From Marasmius tenuissimus (Eukaryota; Basidiomycota; Agaricomycetes; Agaricales; Marasmiaceae), in NCBI GenBank assembly GCA_029532415.1, contig JAQOTA010000053.1, forward strand, positions 1,984,001-2,048,000: 64,000 bases of DNA. The letters run 5' to 3'. Positions within the stretch are counted from its first letter, which is position 1, and every line of letters starts with the position of its first letter. The position numbers were made by a program, and so were the translations under genes. Of the stretch, positions 1-10,148 are shown piece by piece. The notes beneath the pieces are model-generated. The model saw nothing but the letters and a program-made list of their open reading frames with translations. It was not told where the DNA came from and did no database searches.

Positions 1-632
1 GCATAGTAAGTCGTCCGAAATATCTACTCCATGATCCTTAAGTTGGTCTCGAACAGTCAACATGTAACTGATACCCGGGACTGGATTAAGGTGTTCAGGG
101 AGTTGGACGTTATGCAAGTCCGTATATAGATTCATCATCTTTGAAGAGGATTGAACCCCAAACGTAGATTTGAGTTTAGATAAGGTTGAAATTACCGAAG
201 TTTTATCAACATGCGCGTCGTGAGCACGACGAGTTCGCATTTTGATAATACCAATTACTTTGTTACGCCTAGAAGTCCACTCAGCTAGAGCGGTAGCTTC
301 TCCTGAAGTAGCAGGAGAAGATGTTTCTGGCATTTCTTCATCCAAGGCTTGAGGTATGCCTTGGGTAAAGAGGTAACCTTCAAGTAATCGGTACCAATCT
401 TCAAAATTCGAACCATCATCTAGCAAAACTGGAATGATACTGATTCCTCCTGACCCAGCAGGAAAGTTGCTGTCCGCAACCTGAGAGTACAACGGTTCCG
501 TATTGTAGTTATAAACTTCTACAGAATTTTCTACTTCCGTTCCCAGAGTATATCCCGGCGTATTGCGAACAAACGTCGTTGGGGGATTACCACTTGGGGA
601 ATGAGAAGCAGACCTTGATCCTGGTTGAGACA
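1..632 (-). CDS. Ty1/copia-type Gag N-terminal part (runs off left edge)
   Basis: Reading the minus strand from the ATG at 632-630, the frame stays open to base 1, about 210 residues, with no stop, so the gene continues outside the window. The protein starts with a Ser/Pro-rich segment and then shows the order typical of copia-type Gag (UBN2-like) proteins: a stretch with 'DDGSNFEDWYRLLEGYL' near residues 72-88, 'W..RRNKVIGIIKMR' near 122-137, and a helical 'TLSKLKSTFGVQSSSKMMNLYTDL' type segment after it (residues about 150-173). The role in such elements is packaging of element RNA into virus-like particles. No protease, integrase or reverse transcriptase is visible because the body of the element is to the left. 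I cannot tell whether the full element is intact. It could also be a domesticated Gag gene, but the LTR-like sequence upstream argues for an element. Confidence 0.7.
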
Positions 633-1749
633 TATTGAGGTCTGCCAAAAGTCCCGTGAGCATACTCTTCAAATATAGAAGGGTGGAGCCAAGAGAGTGT
701 CAATCGACGAAGGCTTCTAAGAAGCACCCATAAATAAATAGGGTTCGATGCACACCGAGAAATGCTCCAAAGGTCTAGGACTTTTAACAGGCTGTATGCG
801 TCAAGCAGATCATGGGGTGTACCGCGTGCAGGTAGTGCAGGGGAGTTAATCTGGTTACGAAGCCCTGCCCAATTGCTAGGGTCTTACAACGTTCCCAGTG
901 TGTATCGGTGTCTGGTGTCCCATCGTGCTATCTGGTCTCAACCCCAGACTAGCAAAAGTATGAGTGATCAGCTCATACTGTCCGAATGACCCATTGAAAG
1001 TTATTATTAAACCTAGTCATCCATATGAATTGAGTTCATGCACCCTCTGCCTTAGGCATATCGGTGACCAGAAAGCAATCATAGGTGAGTTAGAGTTTAA
1101 CAATAACGTGGAAGAGAGGGGTCATCGGGAGGGGAGTCCCTGTACATACTAAAATGGCCATGTGATACCGTAAAATTGTATAGTATCAAAACCTAGTTGT
1201 AAGGAGATCAAATCTCCCAGCATGTATGTCATGCCCGGTCTTTCGACCGTCAGGAATCATGGCGAGTTGGTTTATAAGCACAACCCCATAGACCCCTAAA
1301 CGATGCCTCATGGTGAGGATCATCGCCAACCATTGGTTTTCATCGGCATTAGGCAGTGATAATATAAGATCAAAGCCCAATCCGGGTTATCAGCAGGGAG
1401 ACAGAGCCGCTTTCGCGGATAGGTCTATGCCGAAGAAGATGAAGCCAAGACAGTATGTACATGCGTTCGTGCAACATGCAACAGTACAGGGACGTAGTGG
1501 ATAGGTGTAAAGGGAACTAACAACCCTTTGACCTTGACACCAGACGATGACAAGCCCGACATCGCTAGAGACTTCCATAACCCATGTAGGTTACAGGTCG
1601 TCCGCTAGGATGGTGGCGACACACGGGAGCTAGGCTACTCCGATCATAACATCGACCTGACCACCGCTTGCGGGGCCCATAACCTGATGAGCCAGCATAG
1701 TTAAAGTGCACAGTGGGTATAACAAAGTAAACCTCACATGGGTAATACA

Positions 1750-2180
1750 CAGAGTGTTCTTGTAGTCTTGAGATGCTTGAGAAGAGGTGATAATCGAGTA
1801 GATTGTCCTAAGGCTTAAGGCCTTTCGTCCAGTCTTTTATACATAAGTTTCTGGTACATGTAATGAGTATTACACTAACTGAAACTACTACTAGAAGTAG
1901 GTATTCGGCCCTAAAGGCGTAAAAGACATTAGTACTGTGTAAGTACTTCTACCATGAATGGTAGTATGCTTGGTGAGCATAGTCGTGTTTGCCTCATGTA
2001 TTGGAGGCTCTACTTATGCTATTGGATAGCGACTGTCTATAGTGTCATTTATGATGAAACTACTAGGTACGTAGTGAGATACGTAGACAGAGACGTAGTA
2101 CTTGCATGAGGACGCAAGTGTTCTAGAGGCGTAGCTCTATAAATAGTGTGACGCGTAAACAACACGTCAATAGTGTATCA
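1750..2180 (-). repeat. Candidate LTR (U3/R region) of the copia-like element
   Basis: This stretch lies upstream of the Gag frame. In element orientation it starts with TGATAC, is rich in short TA-containing steps (several 'tacgta' and 'agtact' motifs), and has a TATAAAAG box about 340 bases in. That layout fits a U3 promoter followed by R/U5. The edges are uncertain, and without the second LTR the call rests only on position and the TATA box. Confidence 0.35.
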
Positions 2181-4615
2181 CATGATATCCATCATGTTCA
2201 ACACTTGGTCAGACAGTGGTGACCGACAGATAGATTCCAGCCGCAGGCCAGGAGGGTTGAACGTCAAGTTGTGGGAAGAGAGAAGGTCGGCCCGAGGTTT
2301 GAACAAAACTTCTGAAGGGCTCAATAAGCGCCCACTGACGACGGGTTTCTTGCTCGAACCATGACCATTGTCGGTCAATTGATCATCTCTCAGATCTCAT
2401 CTTTGACCATTGCAACCGTGCCAGTGCTCAGCACCTCTCTCTGAATCTCATATTTCTTGACGAGTAAAAGAAAGGATTACCGACAATCCGTTGAACGGAT
2501 CCCTGAGTGTCTACCATTTCGACATGACTTGGACGGCATCATGCCCTAATCAATCCCCCATCGGCTTCAACGACATCGACTTGAGACTCAGCATCAACTA
2601 GGACAATTTGAAATCCTGTGGTGACATTGTTCCCCTTTTCTCGAAGATCTCATGCATTGGGACTCCTCAAACTGAGGTGAGTAATGGCTTCCGACTTTTT
2701 CACCTTTGAAAGCTAATCAAACTTCATGAATTGCACTGCTACTCCCTTGTAAAGCGGCTAAGCTTCCGGAACTATCCTCTTCTTGCTCTGCGGAATTCAC
2801 GATACGAGTCACTACTAGTAGGAAATATCGCTAGCTGCAAGTGGTCTGATAGCTCGCAAAACTGTCGATAGCCAAGAAATTATCATATCCCTGATTCGGG
2901 AAGAGCGGAAGCCGAATTCCGGAGCGTCTGGCAGCTGACGTTTGTGATGAAGTATCTATGTCTTCAACTCCATCTCCCGCAGCTCGGCCAACTCGCCCTC
3001 ATCGTTTTCACTTAGGGCGGTACCAGAGTCGGAGGGTGCGTAGTTCTGGCCGTCGTTGTGTCGGCCTCGGGACTCCAAACTCGACGAGTCTTTTTTTATC
3101 CGATCGAGCTGCTGTTATCAAGTCTTGAGGCGACATTGAGCGACCTCAGATCGCCAGTGGGACATTCAGAGCCGCTGATACTGGCTCTGAACGTTTGGAC
3201 GTTGATGTCTAAGAACCGTCGAAGGTGTGTAAATTATATAATTGCAGGCAATTTCACGTTGCTCGAAATTCTTTAATAGTTTTTTAGGAATGAAAAGCTC
3301 GTCCAGGAGGCCCCGAGAGGTACCTCTCCACACTTGGTATCTGCTCTTGTACGTTGGACGCGAGCCAAATATGTGTCCTTGAATTTGCTCTTTACCTTGT
3401 TCTTGCCCACAGTAGTCTATTTTACAGCCCTTGAATTTGTCTAACCTTCAAGCTGCAAACTTCAAGGTTGCCTCTCAAATCTCAGATCCCACTCGACCTC
3501 CTTCGCCACTATTTTCATACTTGACGTTCAACCTGAACCGACAGACCTACCGAGTTGCTAAAAAATCATTGATCATCTTCCAGCATCTTTTGAGGTCCCC
3601 GAGTGTTAGGATCGTGCGGATTGGATAGGGATAAGATAAGATATGGGATTTTATATGCTGTCGGATAGGTGGATAGGAAAGAGATATGATGAAGGAGTGT
3701 GGGAGCAACAGATCTAGAGCAGACAGTAGCTGAAGGTTTCGCCAACAGCACCATGAACTGAGCTGTCCTTCTACTAGACTAAGAGGACAAGTTGCGAGAG
3801 AGAAGAAAAGACATTAGAGTCATGATGGGGATTGACCCAGATTGAAACCTGGTTGATTTCGAGTCTTCCGATACAGGATAGAAGTATAGAGCTTATATAG
3901 GGTTATAGTAAATGAATGAATCATAAGTGAGTCAAGTGCGGGAAAGGTTGATGTATCATATGGAAGTCATATGCGGGGAGAAATGTACCAGAAGGGAAAT
4001 GAACTGGAAATGAATAAGTGCGTGATGGAATGAAGATATGAATAGAATAAGTGAGCGTGGGAATATCTCGGAAGTCGGAGATAAGTAAGTCAGAACAAGT
4101 CAGAATAAGATGGAAAGAGTCCTGGAAGCGGAGGCGGAAATGGCGGAGGTTCCGGGGATGGACTTGGTGTGAGAGACTGAACCGCGGAAGTGAGGGTTGA
4201 GTGCTGGGGATGGAATAGTGTTGGAATGAGCTAGAATAATAGCCCGGAAATACCCGGAAAGACTCGGAATGGGTCCGGAGGTGAGGTGACTAGCCAAGTG
4301 TGACGTGACTAGGTGAGATAGACCAGGGTAAGATGCATGGATGTAACACCGAGCCATTCAGCACGCCCCATAATACGGAACGTTGATAGTCGAAATTTTC
4401 TGAATGGTCACATGGGAGAATGTTGGGTACCAGAAAGCGAAGTGTTCAGAATTGTGGGATACACGTTTCACAACGTACTGCGGGCTTTTAGGCTTGCTCG
4501 TGTCGCGTTTTGTGATATGAATGAGGGTAAGGGATAAGTTCTGCTGAAAAACTGCAGACGATCTGCAGCGAAATCTTCCGCTTGAGGGCTACACAGGCCA
4601 GCTTTCTTACGGCAA
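2181..4615. other. Non-coding stretch, partly purine-skewed
   Basis: No frame longer than about 85 codons and no recognisable protein was seen. From about 3620 to 4330 the plus strand is strongly G/A-rich, with repeated words such as 'ggaaatga', 'agataag' and 'cggaa'. The 2180-3600 part has no structure I can name. Confidence 0.5.
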
Positions 4616-6700
4616 TGGACTCGTTGCCTCCCTACATCCCCAAACCCGTGAATTTGTCACATCTCCGAATATCGATACAATACCCTCTCCTCCATTCGGC
4701 TCCACTCGCAACCTGTACCGTCGTGAAGACGGCTTCTTTGGTGCAGACAATCCTGTCTTGACCCCACAGCCTTTCCACCACCATCATGTCTATCTCGCTT
4801 GGATCCCCTGCTCCCCCACTACAGACAACCACCCCTATGCTGATGACTATTGTATGTGGGCGCGAGTTGGGGTAATGGACTTGGATCTCAGTAGGCAGGG
4901 AGTGGCTCGGAAAGAAGGAGTTCTGCGAAGTGGATTAGCCAATGATCTGAAACAGGCGGTAACATGTCTTTGGGAGCGCTTGCAGGGCCAAGGACGAGTT
5001 GAGTCTCTTGGTTCCGTCAACATTGTCAAGCTCCTTCACGAATTCGATGATAAGTTGACGGTTTGCCTCAATCGAGTGACCACCGTAGCGATGCCGCTTC
5101 GGGATGTACAACAGGGCGTTGCGGAGCTACAGCGAGCTTGGTTGTACTCTGTCGCATTGTCAGACTGGGCTGAGGCCTCGGCTCAAAGCAAAAGCAATCG
5201 AGTTTAGACTGACCCACATTGTTGAATGGGAGCCTACATTTGGAACGACCGAGAGGCTCTATTCCTATTCCGCCACCAGCTTCCCATGTATTATGTTTGT
5301 CCCTATGCCGCCTTTGATTGTCAGATCATACTCTCTGTCAAAGAGTTTGTCACTCCCATCGTTTACAACACACTTACCTCGCCTCCATACCCAATACTCG
5401 TCAGCAATGACCAGGCTGGGTCCGACACCAAGTTTAGTGCTATACGTGCAGCAGCAGCAACATGCTTTTCCGTCTCCAGCCCGTTCGCGAGTATGCACCT
5501 ACCAGGAGCCTATGTGTCCTCGTTTGGCTCCACCTCAGCTGGTGGTATCATATCTTCCGCAGATTCGCGGCCTTCCTGCTCAGCTGGCGGCGTCACCCGC
5601 TCTGTCTCTGCTACTTCTAGCCGATATAGTCCACTCTCAGGAGCTCAGCCTCGAAGGAGAGGCAAGAAAGCCTCGCACAATGGTGTGCCTAGTTTTCACT
5701 GCCGCGATTTTGACTCGGGACACTAAAGAACTTTACAGCTCCCAAACAACAGTGTTCTCTTTTCGACGACATCACAGACCCGGTTCTTCCCTGCCTTCTT
5801 CTCATATTCCTTGGGCTGAACCTGACCATCAACGATCGCCATCCAGGCAGATGGTACGGGCCAGGCAAGTTCCCCAAGCTCGAGACAATTGTTCCCGACC
5901 CTGTGGTATTTGTGGGCCCAAAGGACGATGGCAAACGCACTGTTTATCTAACAAAATGGCGTCGCTTTCGTTCATCGTGGCTGTCTCGCTGTAGTGCTCA
6001 GCTACATCCCCAAGCGGTCACCAATGCTGTCTGGAGGAAATTATTGTTTCTTGCTTCGAGCGGTGCCTGGCCAGCAGGAGCAAAGGCTGTGACATCATCC
6101 GAATGTGACCACCAAGAGGCTTCCAACCTTTTGACCGACACCCTAAGGAACTTTCCTTCGTCTACTCCCTCAAACTCTTCCCCTCCCACTGATGAAGAGG
6201 TCAAGTCCATGATGCACGAGCTGAGTCTTGTGAACCTTCGCTTCCAGCTGGTAGCCCTCGACCTCGCGTCCAACCAGAGTGCCCCAAAACCTTCTGCCTC
6301 CGTGCTGGAGGTCGAACTCCAGGTCTCACAGCTGGCCCATCGTCGTCGACGCGAAGATCTAGTTGCAGCTGTCTTTGGTGGCAGCCACGATACTTTCTCT
6401 ATTCACGAGACGACCTTTGTTCGGGGTTTCGCTGCAGAAAGATGGCCGGACGGAGTCGATGCGTTGCGGGCCCTTGAAACGCTGATGTGGACTTGGCCGG
6501 GCGAGAAGAATGGGATCTGGGGGCGGGTCAACGATCCAAACCTCCCAAAGCTTCCAGGTCCGGGCATGGAGTGGGAAAGGGTTGTACCAATTCTATTGTC
6601 AATCCTACTTTCATGCATTTGGATTTCCCCCGGTACTACCTCGCCGAAGGATGTAATTCGTTGTATCATGGTGCATAGTCCACGATGTGTTGTTGAATGA
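4616..6700 (+). pseudogene. Frameshifted copy of an uncharacterised agaricomycete multi-copy gene
   Basis: Coding character moves between frames. One frame covers about 4707-5190, a second briefly covers about 5190-5225 ('IEFRLTHIVEWEP'), the first returns at 5226 ('GAYIWNDREALFLFRHQLP', then 'YYVCPYAAFDCQIILSVKEF') and ends at a stop near 5726, and a third runs from about 5730 to 6700 ('FDDITDPVLP', 'LNLTINDRHPGRWYGPGKFPK', 'RWPDGVDALRALETLMWTWPG'). These phrases resemble a family of long, unnamed proteins found in many copies in mushroom genomes, often near transposons; that is from memory, not a search. At least three frame changes and two internal stops show the copy is broken unless the assembly is wrong here. 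An N-terminal start at 4616 ('MDSLPPYIPKPV') is possible but its link to the rest is uncertain. Function unknown. Confidence 0.55.
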
Positions 6701-7633
6701 TATGTTTTGAAATACACACTAAATACCTGAGTAGGCAAGAAACACATGTACTGCACCTGAGGTAGTATGTTCAGTAATGATGATAAGCGATCAAGAAAGG
6801 AAGTGATCTCGTCGCCGGCGCTTGTGCAAGCAGGCCTGCGTATATTAGCGCCGGCGAGCTCATATCGGCGACAACGGCCATGTGGTTAGCGGCAGGCGAT
6901 CGTACACGGTGTCAAATTTCAGATTTCACTTTGTGTTTTGAAGCACAAACTACCCGCCGACGGTAGGCGATTCGATTTGGAGGAAGCTAAGCTTTGCAAT
7001 GTATGTTGGTTGGCGATAGGATTTAAGTAGATATTCACTTGTACCTCTGCCATAGCATTCCCAAGAAGTATGTTTACTCAGCTAGTTAGTTCTCAGCTCA
7101 TTTCACCAGGGCTGAACTCAGAATTGAGGACGTGCGTTCGCATATGGAAAAGTAGCGCCCACCCGAACCACCACATTCAAATTGCACTTCCATGACTCCA
7201 ACCCGGTTTTGGGCCAGCCCTTACTCATCTTCTCGCGTAGATCCCAATCGACCCTATCTATCTATCGCAAGCCTCTTTGATCACTATTTGGTATGCTCCG
7301 ACGGTTTCCAATATAATGGAATCTTGAGGATTTTCCGTAACTCAGTGGCCATTCCCGTGTCGACCTGGATATGGGTTCGGAGGGCTTCATTCTCTATTGG
7401 AGGCTATTTTCACGCGACCTCAAGAGATCCGGAGAGACTTGGGCAGGTACGGTTCGGTATTGCCGCATTCCTAGTATCGGAACTGGCACGATCTTGCAAC
7501 TGACAATTCTTCCATGTCTCTAAACTTCCACAACACCTGCGCCAGGCCCAATCTGGAAGAATCCGTGAGTCTTTATTTCAACTTTTACGAATAGAATCCT
7601 ACTGACAGCACCAGATATATCCCGCACGTGCCA
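6701..7633. other. Intergenic region before the F-box gene
   Basis: A 103-codon open frame (7192-7503, plus) has no recognisable motif and is probably chance or part of a leader. A GC-rich stretch near 6810-6900 repeats 'gccggcg' words. No gene, RNA or clear repeat is supported. Confidence 0.4.
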
Positions 7634-9470
7634 ATGGAACGCAATCGTTCTCTTTCAGCCGACCGACATACGGTTCACAAATTCGGGAACACGAAGAGTC
7701 GACCCCTGCTTCGCCCCATCAACTCTCGTTACATGAGATCCAACTGCGTGCTTACCGACAGAGAGATCTTCGAGATGAGAAGCGTGTTAAAGGAGGAAGA
7801 GGAAGATATGGAATGGTACAAAGAGGAGATAGGCCGAGTTTTAAGTTTATTGGAGCCCTTTGGAGCCATTGGAGGCGGAGAAGAAGTTATTGGAAGCCAA
7901 TATTGAGCGACGGCGCTCTCTCGTATCTCCTCTAAGGAAGCTGCCGACGGAGATCTGGGAATTGATCTTTGGCATGGTTTGCCCAGCTTCCCACCACGGT
8001 GGTCGTTCGCTGGTCATTGACTACGCAGCTCGTGGAGGAATAGCCACCGAAGAATCATTGTCTATTATTCCCATCACCCTGTCCCACGTATGCTCTCGTT
8101 GGAGGCACATCGTTTTCAGTTGCCCAAGACTCTGGTCCATGATCTATTTCGCCTTCCAGAATCTCCCCAAACACGCTTTTCACCTACTTCTTACCTTCCT
8201 GGATAACTCAAAAGGGTATCCTTTGAACTTGTATGTCGACGGAGGAAACTATAGCACAGATCCAGACCCTATGTGCAGAGAGGCTCTTGTTCAACATTTT
8301 CCACAATGCAGGCAATTGTCAGTCACGGGGGAGACATACGCTGAACTGCTAGACGTCAATCCAATTCCGGCAGTGGCCTTCCCCAATTTGACTTCCTTCC
8401 AATCGGACACGGGCGACGAGGAAATCAATTCAGATAACTGGTTCTGGAAAGCCATCGGCAGTCGTGCCCCGAGACTGCTCGAGGTCACCATACCTTTTGT
8501 GTTCCCCTCTAAATCCATCCCCTATCGGCGGCTCACAGATCTGACCATTGACTGGCTTCTCTCGGACCACTTCACGGACTTTCTCGGGATTTTACAATTG
8601 CTTGGGCAACTCCGTTCGCTTCGAATATGCGGTATTGTGCACGACTATAAACTCCGCACGACCGCCCTCATTCCTAAAGCGATTGAAATGCCATTGCTCG
8701 CAACCCTCATCCTTGATGACTTTAGGAGCAACATCGAGGTGCCCCTTGAAGTTAACGACTCTCTCCTTGGGTGTCTCTTTGCTTCACTCATGATGTCCAC
8801 TATTCCTACCTTCATGTTGGGCTGCACTGACACGGAGGATACTACAGATTCCGCGCGGCCCGTCAACTGGCCTTCATCGTTGTTGGCCATGTTGTCCCGT
8901 TCGTCGTCCCTACGACAAATGACCTTGTGGGTCCAAGCCTTCCAAGGCTTACTTGAACAGCCAATCTCAACGCTCTTGCGTTGTACACCCCACCTAACCA
9001 GCTTTGACCTACGACTGGGTGGGGAGAAGTCGAGCATTGTACGGCCCACCTACCGGCACGCCCAATGGACCAAGTACCTCCCAGCCTTTCTTTCGGACCT
9101 CACTTCTCTTCACGATCCCGTGGTTCCGAATCTGACGAATTTATCGATACACATCTCGGATATGCCGACGCACGACGTTGTGAAGAATTTTGCGAAATTG
9201 GCCAATTCGAGGAGTCCGACTGCCGTTGCCGCAGCCCTGGGCACTAACGACGGCTCTGGGCCTGTTGTTTCACCTTTGACTACTCTGCAGCTCAAACAGT
9301 ACCGGAGTTTCTTGTGGGGTGTTTCTCCTCCTCCCCAGCTCGTTGACACCTCTGAGTTGGAAGAGGTGATTGAGACTGCAAGGCGATGTGGTGTTAACAT
9401 TGTTATGGAGAATGTGGCGCGTCGTCTGGCGGAAATTGACTCGGATGTAGAGAACGGCGGTGTTATATGA
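7634..9470 (+). pseudogene. F-box protein gene, split by a 10-base tandem duplication
   Basis: The product would be a substrate adaptor of an SCF ubiquitin ligase, of the type that mushroom genomes hold in large numbers. The N-terminal part (from the ATG at 7634) is acidic coiled coil ('LTDREIFEMRSVLKEEEEDM'). It should continue into 'LEAEKKLLEANIERRRSLVSPLRKLPTEIWELIF', a coiled coil leading into the F-box. The rest (to the stop at 9470) is a leucine-rich region ('LSHVCSRWRHIVFSCPRLWSMI', then repeated 'LTDLTIDWLL' and 'LTSFDLRLGG' type segments). The two parts are in different frames. At 7850-7869 there is a near-perfect 10-base direct repeat (TTGGAGCCCT / TTGGAGCCAT); one unit too many accounts for the shift. 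From 7860 onward the frame is open for 536 codons, so loss of function is recent, or the shift is an assembly error or a tiny unrecognised intron. Confidence 0.7.
7850..7869 (+). repeat. 10-base imperfect tandem duplication inside the F-box gene
   Basis: Two adjacent units, TTGGAGCCCT and TTGGAGCCAT, differ at one base. They sit exactly where the reading frame changes. Ten bases is not a multiple of three, so one extra unit moves the frame by one and explains the break. Confidence 0.75.
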
Positions 9471-10148
9471 GACCTACGTATTAATCAACAGTGTTGTTAT
9501 CCTCTATATTCAGCGATTTCTACGCATCAGAAGCTGCAGCCTGTCCATCGAACCACTGCGAGCATCGTCTTTTCGATATAACATTACAGCTAATTGTTCG
9601 TTGTTACCCAATATTAATTATCTCCAGTTGAGTCAGTTTGGTCTGGACGTCTTCCTGATTGATTCCAACAGCTTTCTCTCTGTGTCTCTAGTTGCAATGC
9701 ACTTGAAGTGGCATTGCGTTCTTGTGATAGTGGCTCAACCCCGCTGGTGGCTCAGCTCCATTTCGAGCCGAGTGAGCCGACAAGGCCGAATCGGAACAAC
9801 CAGCTGACGCGCCCAACTTCCAAGGACCTGCGGACTCACACGGCCCGTTCATGATCCTCAACTCAACCTCAACGTTCAACGTTCAACCATACCGCTTTCG
9901 GGAGTAATTATCGTTCTTCTGGGTTTCTGAGACTAACCTCATCCGACTTCACGGCTTCTTTGTGCCTTACGGTGTCTTGGATGATCAGATTTGGGGGTCA
10001 GCGTACCAGGGTCGAAGATTCCACAGTCAACAGCATAGTATCAAATTCGTGTTGATACTATGAGATACCGTCTCAACAGGGCGCCCCCTGGGCAACAGAT
10101 CTCTAAGGCTTTTAAAGCAGGCCATTTTCGACCTTTTGATGGTCAAAC
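9471..10148. other. Intergenic region before the kinase gene
   Basis: Short chance frames only. A small inverted repeat is visible near 10034-10063 ('catagtatcaaa' ... 'ttgatactatg'), which could form a hairpin of about 10 base pairs. Nothing else can be named. Confidence 0.4.

Larger units (their letters stand above)
1..2180 (-). mobile_element. 5' end of a copia-like LTR retrotransposon
   Basis: The Gag frame at 1-632 and a promoter-like region at about 1750-2180 lie in the same (minus) orientation. Between them (633-1750) only short chance frames are seen, as expected of an untranslated leader. On the minus strand the right part begins TGATACACTATTGACG near 2180 and contains a TATAAAAG box (plus-strand 1840-1849 region, 'cttttatacataag'). 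A candidate matching terminus (TGATACC on the plus strand at 1163) would give a longer LTR of about 1.0 kb; the alternative is an LTR of about 430 bases ending near 1750. I could not fix the 3' LTR end, the primer binding site or a target-site duplication because the other LTR is outside the window. Confidence 0.5.

Noticed and set aside
5104..5994. 296-codon open frame treated as a gene
   Set aside because: The conserved phrases are in other frames for most of this span; only a short part near 5190-5225 belongs to the relic.
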